Source of the DNA: Mesobacillus jeotgali
GTDB lineage: Bacteria; Bacillota; Bacilli; Bacillales; Cytobacillaceae
NCBI RefSeq assembly: GCF_900166585.1
Contig: NZ_FVZC01000007.1
Coordinates: 124,001 to 188,000 of the forward strand
Length of the DNA stretch: 64,000 bases
Direction: 5' to 3'
Below, one piece after another: positions 24,064 to 33,104 of this stretch. The notes beneath the pieces are model-generated. The model was not told where the DNA came from, ran no database searches, and saw only the letters and a list, made by a program, of their open reading frames with translations. The stretch's first letter is position 1, and the number at the start of each line of letters is the position of its first letter. Both the position numbers and the translations under genes were made by a program.

Positions 24064-25137
24064 TTACACTTCTGTTTTCCTGCCTTCACGGGCGGATTTC
24101 CTTACTGCATCCAATACTCTTTGAGTTGAGGATCCATTTTCAAAATCAGCGAGGTATGGGTGCTTTTTTCCTGAAACAAGGGTTTCGTGAAGGGCGTCCA
24201 GGGCTCTTTGGAAGCCGTTATAATACCTCGCAGCTACCTCAGGCATTGTTGAAGGTGCTTCTAAATCCGGTAATAATTCTATTTGTTCAAGAGGCGCGTC
24301 ACCAAGAGAAAGCAATACCTTTTGGTCGTCCAGCATTACGAGGGTGCCTTCTGTGCCGAAGATTTCAAGATGCCATGTGTAATCGGTTTTTCGTGCTGCG
24401 GAAATGAGTTCCATTGTAACGGTTGCCCCGTTTTCCAGGGTGCCAATGATCTGGAACGCATCGTCAGCTGTCCTTTGTTCAGTCAATCCGTTATCATCGG
24501 TTTGGGTGGGAATGTGGATGGGAAGCTGGGCGAAAACTTCCTTAAAGGTGCTGCCCAGCCACCAGTGGAGAGCATCTGTCATATGGGAGCCAATGGCGCC
24601 AAGCATTCCGCCTCCCTTATCTTCCTGCCCCAGCCAGCCGCGGGGTTTTGAAATAAGGCCATTATAACTAGCAAAGGAGCATTGGTAACGGACATGCAAA
24701 ACCTGTCCAAGCTGTCCGCTATCCAGGATTTCTTTTATCTTTGTACGAGCCGGAAGGAAGCGGAATTCATGATTGATGAGCCCCAGTTTTCCTGCCTTGT
24801 CTTTCTCTGTAATCATAGCCTTAGTTTCGGCCGTATCCATGGCCATGGGCTTCTCGCATAATACGTGAACTCCCTTTTCGTAAGCCGCAGTGACCATTTC
24901 CTTATGCAAGTTTACTGCCGAAGCGACCACCACTACATCAAGTGCCTCCTGCTCAAGCATTTCACGCCAGTTTGTATAGACTTTTTCGATACCACTGACA
25001 TTACGTGCCTCCTCGGTATTGCCTCTTGATACACTTGATATCGCGACTACTTCGAAACCCTCATGGTGATCCATCATGGGTGCATGCACCTTGGCGCCAA
25101 AACCCGTCCCAATGATACCAACTCTAAACTTTTCCAT
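24064..25137 (-). CDS. Gfo/Idh/MocA family oxidoreductase
   Basis: 357 residues; the ATG at 25137 follows GGGGGTGGTAATT. N-terminal Rossmann fold (VGIIGTGFGAKVHAPMM), EKPMAMDTAE motif with the conserved Lys (about residue 95), and GGMLGAIGSHMTDALHWW with the catalytic-region His. Acts on a sugar or cyclitol with NAD(P). The substrate is not predictable and no sugar genes adjoin. Its 3' end abuts palindromic array B. Confidence 0.9.
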   Translation of the reverse strand: MEKFRVGIIGTGFGAKVHAPMMDHHEGFEVVAISSVSRGNTEEARNVSGIEKVYTNWREMLEQEALDVVVVASAVNLHKEMVTAAYEKGVHVLCEKPMAMDTAETKAMITEKDKAGKLGLINHEFRFLPARTKIKEILDSGQLGQVLHVRYQCSFASYNGLISKPRGWLGQEDKGGGMLGAIGSHMTDALHWWLGSTFKEVFAQLPIHIPTQTDDNGLTEQRTADDAFQIIGTLENGATVTMELISAARKTDYTWHLEIFGTEGTLVMLDDQKVLLSLGDAPLEQIELLPDLEAPSTMPEVAARYYNGFQRALDALHETLVSGKKHPYLADFENGSSTQRVLDAVRKSAREGRKTEV

Positions 25138-25267
25138 AATTACCACCCCCGTCCACTATTTAGTTTAATAGTAAATCCATGAGGTGAGTAATGTAAATCA
25201 ATTTACGAGGGTTTAACCTCAATTAATATAGTATAATTATTCAAATGATATATGAGGCGGGGTTAAT

Positions 25268-25444
25268 GTGAATATTGGGGATTTATTATTCCAATTAGTG
25301 TTTCTCGTATTATTAATTGGTCTATCTGCAGCTGTTTTCTTTGTTGTCACTTCCTTTTTAAAAAAGAAACCTGACAATCAGAAGAGCATCGAACAAAAAC
25401 TGGACAGAATAATTGAACTGCTGGAAAAGGACAATAAGAACTAA
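25268..25444 (+). CDS. DUF4083-like small membrane protein, 58 aa
   Basis: GTG start with GAGGCGGGG upstream (the overlapping ATG is in another frame and stops at once). MNIGDLLFQLVFLVLLIGLS then one TM helix, KKK and an amphipathic tail EQKLDRIIELLEK, as in DUF4083 proteins. Function unknown. Confidence 0.75.
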   Translation: MNIGDLLFQLVFLVLLIGLSAAVFFVVTSFLKKKPDNQKSIEQKLDRIIELLEKDNKN

Positions 25445-25499
25445 CTGTTCACTGACTACTGGTTATATAATTGTATGTCTTCAAATGTTATAATGAGGA

Positions 25500-25575
25500 A
25501 CTTAGGTCACTAAATTACTCTTAATTGCCGGATGCCTGAAAAGCCTCCGCCTGGCGATCATATATGGAGGAATAA
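25500..25575 (+). promoter_or_regulatory. GC-rich imperfect hairpin in the 5' leader of the next gene
   Basis: GCCGGATGCCTGAAAAGCCT CCGCCTGGC-type inverted segments stand between a TATAAT-like box (about 25489) and AGGAGG. Local structure is likely; no riboswitch class recognised. Confidence 0.3.
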
Positions 25576-25578
25576 AAA

Positions 25579-25788
25579 ATGAACAAGCGATGGACAATCG
25601 AAAAGATTAAAGAGTTTGTGGAGAAGAATTCAGAAAGTAGGCTGCTGACAACGGAGTACCACGGTTTTTCGCAAAAGTTACTATTTAAATGCGAGTGCGG
25701 CAACAATTTTGAAAAACCCTTTAAGAAATTCAAGGATAATCACCAGCGCAAATGCGAAGTGTGCCAACCGCCAAAACCTTCGCGCTGA
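25579..25788 (+). CDS. Small zinc-ribbon-like protein, 69 aa
   Basis: ATG with TATGGAGGAAT upstream. CECG at residues 38-41 and CEVC at about 59-62 make a four-Cys metal site in a basic protein (FEKPFKKFKDNHQRKC). It recalls DNA/RNA-binding treble-clef repeats found next to homing endonucleases, but no firm family. Cytosolic. Confidence 0.65.
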   Translation: MNKRWTIEKIKEFVEKNSESRLLTTEYHGFSQKLLFKCECGNNFEKPFKKFKDNHQRKCEVCQPPKPSR

Positions 25789-25953
25789 ATCTGAATCAGC
25801 TGAATACTGCTACGGAAATATGCTGCCAATTTGGGTGGCATTTTTCTTTTAAATAAAAGAAGTCAGAATAGGAGCAGAAGCATCAATCATAGCAGGATTC
25901 ACGCTTCTTTTTGTGGAAATAAACGAAGACAACTTTACAGGAGCAACTAGAGA

Positions 25954-26133
25954 ATGAAGAGATATATGCTGAAGAAGAATTTTAGGGGTCTGAAAAAAGG
26001 AACGCAATTCTATTTGATTGCTGAATCTGAATTCATTGGCGTCAAAGAGTATGTGCTGCGGACGAGGGATTTGACGACCAGAGTAGCGGTTAATGATCGT
26101 GAGCTGAGCGGAAATTTCCTTTTATTGAATTAG
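25954..26133 (+). CDS. Small basic hypothetical protein, 59 aa
   Basis: MKRYMLKKNFRGLKKGTQFY... appears beta-rich and ends in FLLLN. The AGGAGC site is 12 bases upstream of the ATG, slightly far. Unknown family; may be a small nucleic acid-binding or structural protein. Confidence 0.5.
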   Translation: MKRYMLKKNFRGLKKGTQFYLIAESEFIGVKEYVLRTRDLTTRVAVNDRELSGNFLLLN

Positions 26134-26381
26134 GATAGGGGAGAGCACTTTACTATTAAGTGCAGTTCTTGGTATTCCTTTTAAACATGGGACCGGTTGT
26201 TAGCGGGATTATTGCGGGTTGTTTATTCAGAGAGATATATTTGTTGGCGATTTTCGAAAAAGGCTTGTGGTGCTCTCGTCTGAAACCATAGAGAAGCAGC
26301 AGTGCTAGTAATTTTTCACATGCAAATGATAAGTCTGAATGCTTGAAAAATACCTGGAAGGCAAACGAAAGGGGGATCTGA
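26134..26381. other. Intergenic stretch with possible coding debris
   Basis: No supported gene. Plus-strand frames show short hydrophobic fragments (SAVLGIPF, VVSGIIAGCLF) broken by stops, suggesting a decayed membrane-protein gene, but this is weak. Confidence 0.3.
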
Positions 26382-26732
26382 ATGCAGTTCACAGCTTTAG
26401 TGGTATTCGCGATTGTCTGGGGAGGGCTGATGATCTTCTTCCTGACGCCAGTCAATGACAAAGGTGAAAGTTACACAACTGTGACGTGGAAAGTAAGTCT
26501 GACCAGGTTGATTTTACATAAAAAAGCGATTCTTGCCTTTGCGTTGCTATTAGCTACTTTATTTAGTTTTTGGTTCTATTTCGAATCAGCAGAAGATTAT
26601 AACCAGCTTCACGGAATAACCAAAGAATCGGCGGAGCCACAGGTAATCTTTTATATGGTGAGCGTAGTGATTTATACGATAATTATTTATCTTTTCTTAG
26701 CAGTCAGATGGGCCATTAAATCAGTAAAATGA
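26382..26732 (+). CDS. Hypothetical membrane protein, 116 aa
   Basis: ATG after AAAGGGGGATCTG. Three hydrophobic segments (about 3-22, 47-67, 90-110) with a basic loop. No family recognised. Stop codon overlaps the context of the next gene's ribosome site, so it may be the first gene of the nucleotidyltransferase group. Confidence 0.65.
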   Translation: MQFTALVVFAIVWGGLMIFFLTPVNDKGESYTTVTWKVSLTRLILHKKAILAFALLLATLFSFWFYFESAEDYNQLHGITKESAEPQVIFYMVSVVIYTIIIYLFLAVRWAIKSVK

Positions 26733-26747
26733 TTGGAGAGAGTAGTT

Positions 26748-27533
26748 TTGAAAGAGACCATTTTAAAGTCCCTGGCAAAAATAGAAGAAGACTTCGATGT
26801 GAAAATCCTTTATGCAGTCGAGTCCGGAAGCAGGGCCTGGGAATTTCCGTCTAAGGATAGTGACTATGATGTCCGTTTCATTTATGTCCATAAAAAAGAA
26901 GATTATCTGACGATTGACCAGATGGGAATTGGCAAGAGAAGAGATGTGATTGAATTGCCGATTAACGATTTGCTGGATGTTACCGGATGGGAATTGACGA
27001 AGGCACTAAAGTTGTTCAGAAAGTCGAATCCGCCGTTAATGGAATGGCTGCGTTCGGGGATTGTTTACTACCAGGCTTATTCGACCATTGACCAGATGAA
27101 GGAGCTCAGCAAAGAGATTTTCGCTCCAAACTCCTGCCTGCATCACTATTTGAATATGGCCAGTAACAATTTCAGGGAGTACTTGCAGGGTGATGAAGTG
27201 AAAATTAAAAAGTATTTTTATGTCCTGAGGCCGGTCCTTGCTGCCAGATGGATTGAAAAATACAACGAGTTTCCTCCGCTGGAATTCCCGAAACTATTGG
27301 AGAATCTCTTGCCTGAAGGGGAATTGAAAAGGGAGATACACACCCTGTTGAAAAGGAAAATAAGCGGAGATGAACTTGATTTCGAACCGAAAATTGAAGT
27401 CATCAACCAATTTCTCGACGAGGAAATAATACGACTGAGAGAATATGCATCTACCCTTCATATTGACTTGCAGGACTTCACACCTAAGCTTGACCAGCTA
27501 TTCAGGAACACACTGGGGGAAGTTTGGGATTAA
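26748..27533 (+). CDS. RlaP-like nucleotidyltransferase (DNA polymerase beta superfamily, YcgL-like)
   Basis: 261 residues from TTG 26748, which has GGAGAGAG at 6 bases; the frame opens 15 bases earlier. Pol-beta motif GSRAWEFPSKDSDYDVRFIY (about residues 27-46): GS plus DxD, followed by a long helical domain with FYVLRPVLAARWI. This family is linked to RNA repair or tRNA-type nucleotidyl transfer in other bacteria. It is followed by a deoxyribosyltransferase-like gene and an SF0329 gene in a tight run. Confidence 0.85.
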   Translation: MKETILKSLAKIEEDFDVKILYAVESGSRAWEFPSKDSDYDVRFIYVHKKEDYLTIDQMGIGKRRDVIELPINDLLDVTGWELTKALKLFRKSNPPLMEWLRSGIVYYQAYSTIDQMKELSKEIFAPNSCLHHYLNMASNNFREYLQGDEVKIKKYFYVLRPVLAARWIEKYNEFPPLEFPKLLENLLPEGELKREIHTLLKRKISGDELDFEPKIEVINQFLDEEIIRLREYASTLHIDLQDFTPKLDQLFRNTLGEVWD

Positions 27534-27584
27534 TTTTAAGAAATGGCTGCCTTTAGAGGCGGTCTTTTTCAAGGAGGAAGGTTA

Positions 27585-27998
27585 TTGAAAAAGTTTTACG
27601 TGGCATCGAGCTTTAAAAATATAGAAGCAGTTCGGTATATCAGTAGGCAGCTGGTCGAGAGAGGATATCTTCACACGTATGACTGGACGAGGAATGACAG
27701 AGCATCGACCTTCGAAGATTTAACAGAAATAGGGCAAAGGGAAAAGGCTGCTGTCATGGAAGCTGATTTCTTGCTTGTCCTTTTGCCAGCAGGAAAAGGC
27801 AGCCATATAGAATTAGGGATTGCCCTTGGACTCGGAAAAAGAATTTATCTCCATTCACCAGATGGAGAAGTGAATCATTTGGAAACAACCAGTACGTTCT
27901 ATCATTTGCCAGAAGTGCGAAAATGTATTGGGAGTATGGAGGAATTAATATTCGAAGTTATGGAGAGGGAAGTCATTGCGCAGTCAGTTATGGAGTAA
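27585..27998 (+). CDS. Nucleoside 2-deoxyribosyltransferase-like protein
   Basis: 137 residues from TTG 27585 with AAGGAGGAAGG upstream. KKFYVASSFKNIEAVRYIS at the start, YDWTRND, then ADFLLVLLPAGKGSHIELGI with the catalytic-type Glu (about residue 83) and GLGKRIYLHSP. Family members break or exchange N-glycosidic bonds of nucleosides or nucleotides. A small Rossmann-like cytosolic enzyme; substrate unknown. The next gene starts inside its 3' end. Confidence 0.85.
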   Translation: MKKFYVASSFKNIEAVRYISRQLVERGYLHTYDWTRNDRASTFEDLTEIGQREKAAVMEADFLLVLLPAGKGSHIELGIALGLGKRIYLHSPDGEVNHLETTSTFYHLPEVRKCIGSMEELIFEVMEREVIAQSVME

Positions 27999-28506
27999 GT
28001 TAAAAAGAAGATTAGACGATTTAATTTGTGATTCGCTTAAAGGAAGAGTGAACTTCACGATTACAAATTATCGCAGGGCACATGATCAGCTTGGCAGGGC
28101 CTTTATTACTGTCGATAAAAAGGAAGTTCTTAATATGTGCACCATCACCTCTGATATAAGAATTAATAGAAAGAATCGCGAATTGCATAGACTTAGGGAG
28201 CTTAGCTATGAGGATTATCAAGTCAATTATGAGATAAGTGTTATCGCACATGAACTGGTAAAACAAGAAGGCGTTTATGCGCAGTATGACTTTTATGACG
28301 CGGTGGAAGAGTTTGTGAATATGCCAATAGACCAGGCTTTAAAATCAGATGATATGGTCGTGAAAATTCTTGCGTTGATCGACCGCAGGGCAGGGAAACG
28401 AACATTAATGAAACTGAGGGAACCTATTCAAAACGAAATGGATATCATTCAGTATTTTTATAACCTGAGATGCGAGGCAGAACAAATAAATCCATTTGTA
28501 GAGTGA
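27976..28506 (+). CDS. SF0329 family protein
   Basis: 176 residues from TTG 27976 (GAGAGGGA upstream), overlapping the previous gene by 23 bp. LWSKLKRRLDDLICDSLKGR, FITVDKKEVLNM and KILALIDRRAGKRTL match the SF0329 pattern; function unknown. Translational coupling with the deoxyribosyltransferase-like gene suggests a joint task. Confidence 0.75.
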   Translation: MRSQLWSKLKRRLDDLICDSLKGRVNFTITNYRRAHDQLGRAFITVDKKEVLNMCTITSDIRINRKNRELHRLRELSYEDYQVNYEISVIAHELVKQEGVYAQYDFYDAVEEFVNMPIDQALKSDDMVVKILALIDRRAGKRTLMKLREPIQNEMDIIQYFYNLRCEAEQINPFVE

Positions 28507-28976
28507 TAGAACAGGAGGAGAAGAAGATAGGAGAATATGAGATTAGGCAAATAAAAAAACTGCTGGATCTTGAACTGGACGATTTGGTCACTCAAAGCAA
28601 GAAAGAGGGCTTTCGTTTTGTTGAAAGGTTGATAAATGATTATGAAAATGGCACTAATACATTCAGCAATTTTGGAGAAGCTTTATACGGCGTTTTCAGC
28701 GGGGATGGTGCACTCGTTGCCATTGGCGGGTTAAATAATGACCCATTTACTAGTAAACGGGGAATAGGCCGGCTGAGAAGGTTTTATGTTCTAAAGGAGT
28801 ATCGGCGAAACGGGATTGGAAGCCTCTTGGTTAAAAGAATGATGGAGGAAGCCAGAAACTATTATAGAATTCTTGTGCTTCGTACGGACACCCAACAGGG
28901 TGATGATTTCTATGCTTCTATTGGTTTTACAAAGGGCGAACTTTATCCCCATTCAAGTCACTATATTGTTTTATAG
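28503..28976 (+). CDS. GNAT family N-acetyltransferase
   Basis: 157 residues from GTG 28503, which overlaps the previous stop as GTGA; the frame is open from ATG 28470, and neither start has a strong ribosome site. Acetyl-CoA motif RFYVLKEYRRNGIGSLLVKR (about residues 96-115) and YASIGFTKGELYP at the end. Substrate unknown. Last gene of the group. Confidence 0.8.
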   Translation: MIEQEEKKIGEYEIRQIKKLLDLELDDLVTQSKKEGFRFVERLINDYENGTNTFSNFGEALYGVFSGDGALVAIGGLNNDPFTSKRGIGRLRRFYVLKEYRRNGIGSLLVKRMMEEARNYYRILVLRTDTQQGDDFYASIGFTKGELYPHSSHYIVL

Positions 28977-28994
28977 AATCGAAGGCTCAGTATA

Positions 28995-29033
28995 TAAAAA
29001 AACAGCCGAATCTGTCATCAGGATCCGGCTGTT
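28995..29033. terminator. Bidirectional terminator
   Basis: AACAGCCG / CGGCTGTT stem with A and T runs, between the GNAT gene and the convergent amidase gene. Confidence 0.75.
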
Positions 29034-29041
29034 GATACAGA

Positions 29042-29860
29042 TTAATCTGTCGTGATAAACGCTTCAATTCCCTGGCTTTCAATTTGCTGGAGGAGAGAAT
29101 CCGCATTTTCGCGGTTTGAAAATGCGCCAGCTTGTACACGATACCAGGTCTCACCAGATATCTGTGCAGTTGTAACAGCGCTGTCAATCCTTTTCGCGCC
29201 CAAATCTGCTGCTCGCTGCTCGGCATTCTTTCTGTCCCTAAAAGAGCCAGCGATCACTTTGTATAAAGATTGTCCGCCGTCAGTCATTGATTCATCTCGG
29301 TTAGTTGTTTCTTTTGATTTAAGATTGAACGCTCTTGCAATCCCATTCGCGTGTCCTCGCGCAATATCGCGCTGCCAGGATTCCTGCTTCATAAGGGCGG
29401 CGTCCTGTGTATTATCTATAAAACCATTCTCTGAAAGCATGGCATCCATATTTGATTCACGAAGGACATGGAAATCAGCTTTTTTCTTGCCGCGGTCATT
29501 GAGCTGGGTCAGCTTCATGACTTCTTCGTGGATGATGTCACGGTATCTCGCCGTTGCTGAATTATCCGAAAGGCCGATATAGATATAATCTTCGTATCCA
29601 CTGGCTGAACCGTTAAAGGAATTGATATGGATGGACAAATAAAAGTCAGCGCCCCACGCATTGGCCTCATTAGTCCGCTGATCCAAACTTTTCGTTATAT
29701 CACTTGTCCTGCTCATCCGGATATCTATACTTTCATATTCATTTTCCAGAATCGAGCGGATTTTAAGCGCAATATCCAGGGTTAAATTTTTCTCCTGAAG
29801 ACCATTACCCTGTGCGCCAGGATCCGAGCCGCCGTGGCCGGGATCTAAATAAAGTTTCAT
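29042..29860 (-). CDS. N-acetylmuramoyl-L-alanine amidase with SPOR domain (CwlC/CwlD-like)
   Basis: 272 residues, ATG with GAGGAGGTTTT upstream, no signal peptide. Amidase_3 zinc site: His9 (LDPGHGG), Glu23, His78 (YLSIHINSF); catalytic Glu144 in MLSENGFID. Two SPOR-type repeats (about residues 202-235 and 237-271) bind denuded glycan. The lack of a signal peptide and the SPOR tail match CwlC, the mother-cell wall hydrolase made late in sporulation. The promoter region holds no obvious sigma-A box; SigK control is likely by analogy. Confidence 0.9.
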   Translation of the reverse strand: MKLYLDPGHGGSDPGAQGNGLQEKNLTLDIALKIRSILENEYESIDIRMSRTSDITKSLDQRTNEANAWGADFYLSIHINSFNGSASGYEDYIYIGLSDNSATARYRDIIHEEVMKLTQLNDRGKKKADFHVLRESNMDAMLSENGFIDNTQDAALMKQESWQRDIARGHANGIARAFNLKSKETTNRDESMTDGGQSLYKVIAGSFRDRKNAEQRAADLGAKRIDSAVTTAQISGETWYRVQAGAFSNRENADSLLQQIESQGIEAFITTD

Positions 29861-30024
29861 AAAACCTCCTCCTCTTTAATCGGCTATCCCTATATGATAT
29901 GTAGGAGAAAAGTATTGGTAAGGGTGCATGTCTTGGGTGGTAAGGAGTTTTTCTTTTTTACTGAAACATTTTAGCCCTTGAAACGTAACCATTAACAATC
30001 AATTTATGAGGTGGTATGTTGGGA

Positions 30025-30324
30025 ATGAAGAAGATCGAGAAATCGGAGAGGGACCATGACGCAGATTTGAAAAAGGTATTGAATATAATCGGTCTATTCA
30101 TCTTTGGTGGACTAGCGCTGACAAGTATCACAAATCCAATGCCAGCGGATGATTTTAAAGAGTATTGGGTATTCATCGCTGGAAGTGCCATAATCTACTA
30201 CTTTTTGCTTAACCTATACTTCATAGGGGCACCTTGGAGAAAAGTTTTTAATGCTATTCTGATATTTTTGGGAATCGGCAGTCTGGTGATGGTAGTTTAT
30301 CTATTGGGACAGTCTTCGCATTAG
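30025..30324 (+). CDS. Hypothetical membrane protein, 99 aa
   Basis: ATG 30025 is 10 bases after GAGGTGG; the ATG at 30016 is too close to it. A charged N-terminus (MKKIEKSERDHDADLKK) precedes three TM segments. No family recognised. Confidence 0.65.
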   Translation: MKKIEKSERDHDADLKKVLNIIGLFIFGGLALTSITNPMPADDFKEYWVFIAGSAIIYYFLLNLYFIGAPWRKVFNAILIFLGIGSLVMVVYLLGQSSH

Positions 30325-30469
30325 AATTTAAAGTGTAATTTTTAAAAATTAATTGCGTTCTACAAAAAAGAATAAAGCATAACTTCCTACATAATTATGT
30401 AAAAAACTGCTTATTCAGTTGGTGAATCAGTACTTCTGAATTTTCGCAATATATTTACTTCAATAAAAT
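30325..30469. other. AT-rich intergenic upstream of the cre-like site
   Basis: No gene or clear hairpin. Contains AT-rich promoter-like stretches for putP only. Confidence 0.4.
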
Positions 30470-30484
30470 TTGTAAGCGCTATCA
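30470..30484 (+). promoter_or_regulatory. CcpA cre-like site upstream of putP
   Basis: TTGTAAGCGCTATCA fits the Bacillus cre consensus WTGNAANCGNWNNCW at every position; TAATATACT downstream is a possible -10. Confidence 0.65.
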
Positions 30485-30534
30485 TTATTAATATACTAGT
30501 AAGGGCGCTGGTTTTGCCTAATCATAATATCCTG

Positions 30535-30723
30535 AAACATCCTTGAAACCATTCTGGATGTTTGTTAGGTTAGATAACCGTAAGCCTCCTGAGGGCTAGA
30601 AAAACTTGGACGGCATAATTAACATAAAAAATTTTTTAGTGTGGTTTGGCCTGTTAGCCCAAAAAACCTTTAGGATATACCCTTCTGTGTTAGCCAATTT
30701 TTTAAAACCACTATGTTAATTAT
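30535..30723 (+). promoter_or_regulatory. Structured 5' leader of putP
   Basis: Hairpin AAACATCC / GGATGTTT (30535-30563), then a perfect 12-bp long-range pair ATAATTAACATA / TATGTTAATTAT (30615-30626 with 30712-30723) enclosing further complementary pieces (AGTGTGGTTT with AAACCACT, TTGGCC with AGCCCAA). The closing arm ends 19 bp before AAGGAG. No known riboswitch class recognised. Confidence 0.5.
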
Positions 30724-30755
30724 TTCGTTTAGGGAAAACGAAAAGGAGAGATTTG

Positions 30756-32225
30756 GTGACTTTTGAAGTATTCATATCTTTAGGAATTTATTTTATTGCA
30801 ATGATCCTCATCGGATTGTATGCATACCGCAAAACCTCTGATCTGACAGACTATATGCTTGGAGGCCGGGGTCTTGGACCGTCGGTAACAGCCCTTTCAG
30901 CTGGTGCTTCTGATATGAGCGGCTGGATGATGATGGGCTTGCCTGGCGCGATGTACACAACAGGTATTTCCAGTGCCTGGATCGCCATTGGATTATCGAT
31001 TGGTGCCTATTTGAACTACCTCATCTTAGCTCCAAGACTTCGAACATACACGGAGCTGGCAAACGATTCAATCACCATCCCCGATTTCCTTGAAAATCGC
31101 TTTTCAGATAACACAAAAATCCTTAGGTCTGTATCTGCAATTGTTATTATCATTTTCTTCACGCTTTACACGTCAGCAGGTATAGTTTCAGGCGGTACAT
31201 TGTTCGAGTCTGCTTTTGGGCTTGATTATCGCTGGGGATTGTTCCTGACAGCAGGTGTCGTAGTTGTTTATACACTATTCGGCGGTTTCCTTGCTGTTAG
31301 TCTGACTGACTTTGTTCAAGGTGTCATCATGTTCCTCGCGCTTGTCCTGGTACCTGTAGTTGCTTTCACAGAACTTGGAGGACCAACAAACGTCATGAAT
31401 ACAGTAAGTGCAATCGATCCTACCATGATGGATCTTTTCAAGGGAACGACCTTCCTTGGAATCATTTCACTATTGGCATGGGGTCTGGGTTACTTCGGCC
31501 AGCCACATATCATTGTTCGATTTATGGCAATAAGTTCTGTCGAAGAGCTTAAGCCAGCGCGCAGAATTGCCATGGGCTGGATGATCATATCCATAATTGG
31601 GGCTTTGGCTGTCGGTCTTGTCGGGATTGCTTATGTCCAAGTGAACAATATCGCGCTTGATAATCCGGAAACAGTATTCATCATGTTTGCAAATATCCTG
31701 TTCAACCCCTATATCACAGGTTTCCTTCTCGCCGCGATATTAGCTGCAATCATGAGCACGATTTCGTCACAGCTGCTTGTCACATCCAGTGCGTTGACTG
31801 AGGACTTTTACAAAGCGTTCTTCCGCCGCGAAGCAAGTGACAAAGAGTTAGTCTTTGTTGGCCGTGCTGCCGTTTTGCTTGTCGCATTAATCGGCATCGC
31901 ACTTTCTTATACTCCAAATGATACAATTCTATCATTGGTTGGTAACGCATGGGCCGGTTTCGGTGCTGCATTCGGACCCGTCATGATCCTTAGTCTGTAT
32001 TGGAAAAACATGAACCGTTGGGGTGCGCTTTCCGGAATCATTGTCGGTGCGCTCACCGTCATTATCTGGATCAGCATCGATGGACTATCTGAGTTCATGT
32101 ATGAAATGATCCCAGGATTCTTCCTGAGTCTAGTTGCTGTAATTGTTGTAAGTAAAATTACGACAGGACCAGGCAAAGCAGTTAAGGAAGAGTTTAAAGA
32201 AATGGAAAACATTATGTCTGAGTAA
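30756..32225 (+). CDS. putP: Sodium/proline symporter PutP
   Basis: 489 residues; the GTG at 30756 is 7 bases after AAGGAG and fits homologues better than TTG 30753. Thirteen TM helices of the SSS family; Na+-site region LSAGASDMSGWMMMGLPGAM (about 50-69), and FGQPHIIVRFMA and STISSQLLVTSSALTEDFY further on. It imports L-proline with Na+ for nutrition or osmoprotection. No putBC genes adjoin. A cre-like site and a long structured leader lie upstream. Confidence 0.93.
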   Translation: MTFEVFISLGIYFIAMILIGLYAYRKTSDLTDYMLGGRGLGPSVTALSAGASDMSGWMMMGLPGAMYTTGISSAWIAIGLSIGAYLNYLILAPRLRTYTELANDSITIPDFLENRFSDNTKILRSVSAIVIIIFFTLYTSAGIVSGGTLFESAFGLDYRWGLFLTAGVVVVYTLFGGFLAVSLTDFVQGVIMFLALVLVPVVAFTELGGPTNVMNTVSAIDPTMMDLFKGTTFLGIISLLAWGLGYFGQPHIIVRFMAISSVEELKPARRIAMGWMIISIIGALAVGLVGIAYVQVNNIALDNPETVFIMFANILFNPYITGFLLAAILAAIMSTISSQLLVTSSALTEDFYKAFFRREASDKELVFVGRAAVLLVALIGIALSYTPNDTILSLVGNAWAGFGAAFGPVMILSLYWKNMNRWGALSGIIVGALTVIIWISIDGLSEFMYEMIPGFFLSLVAVIVVSKITTGPGKAVKEEFKEMENIMSE

Positions 32226-32238
32226 TATAAAAGAAATG

Positions 32239-32268
32239 GGCTGCCAGAGATTGCTGGCAGCCTTTACT
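32239..32268 (+). terminator. Terminator of putP
   Basis: GGCTGCCAG / CTGGCAGCC perfect stem then TTTA. Confidence 0.75.
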
Positions 32269-32463
32269 AGAAGCTCAAACAGAGGGAATCCACATAAAAG
32301 GTCATATAGAAAAATTCATAAGCCTTAAAAAAGTTCCCCCTGTAAAAGGTAAAATAATTAGCTTTTTAATAGTATGGATAATATTGTTATAGTGGAGAAC
32401 ACTATCCTTTGTAAAATATCAGAGGTCATGAGTGCCTCTTTTTAAAAAGGAGTGATTCTTATC

Positions 32464-32955
32464 ATGAAGAAGTTTGCGGTGGTTATGTTTGCATTGGTGC
32501 TCGTCTTGTCATTGGGAAATCCTAGCTTTGCAGCGGGGAATCCAGGGAACAAAAAGGATATTGTTGATACGGCAGTAGCAGCAGGGAACTTTAAGATTCT
32601 CGCAGCTGCCCTTGAGAAGGCTGGCCTTGTTGAAACGTTGAAAGGTGAAGGTCCGTTCACGGTATTCGCGCCAACTGATGAAGCTTTCAATAAACTATTG
32701 AAGGACCTGGGGATTACGGCAGATGAGTTACTGGCAAGACAGGATCTTAAGGATATCCTGCTTTACCATGTACTGCCTGGTAAGGTGATGTCCAGCGACC
32801 TTAAGGAAGGAATGCAGGCACAGACACTTGCTAAGAAAAATATTACGATCTCACTTGAGCCTGTTCAAGTAAACGATGCCAATGTCGTAACGGCAGACGT
32901 TGAGGCGTCCAATGGCGTCATCCATGTGATTGACAAAGTATTGCTTCCAAAATAA
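32464..32955 (+). CDS. Secreted fasciclin (FAS1) domain protein
   Basis: 163 residues, ATG 32464 after AAAAGGAGTG. The signal peptide [17 protein letters not shown] ends at about SFAA (residue 24). A single FAS1 domain fills the rest: H1 motif [16 protein letters not shown], central YHVLPG, H2-like [16 protein letters not shown]1 domains mediate adhesion or matrix binding. It has no wall anchor, so it is probably released or loosely bound. Monocistronic with terminator. Confidence 0.92.
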   Translation: MKKFAVVMFALVLVLSLGNPSFAAGNPGNKKDIVDTAVAAGNFKILAAALEKAGLVETLKGEGPFTVFAPTDEAFNKLLKDLGITADELLARQDLKDILLYHVLPGKVMSSDLKEGMQAQTLAKKNITISLEPVQVNDANVVTADVEASNGVIHVIDKVLLPK

Positions 32956-32962
32956 TTTTTTG

Positions 32963-32996
32963 AAGGACTGAATCCCTTGTGTATTCAGTCCTTTTG
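32963..32996 (+). terminator. Terminator of FAS1 gene
   Basis: AAGGACTGAAT / ATTCAGTCCTT 11-bp stem, then TTTT. Confidence 0.8.
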
Positions 32997-33104
32997 ATTC
33001 TTAGCAAAGATCCAAGATGTTCACCTCCATAGACATTCAATCTGAAAAACGGTATAATTAATTCGGTTTTCGAAATATATCCTTACATCTTAGAAGGTGA
33101 ATAT

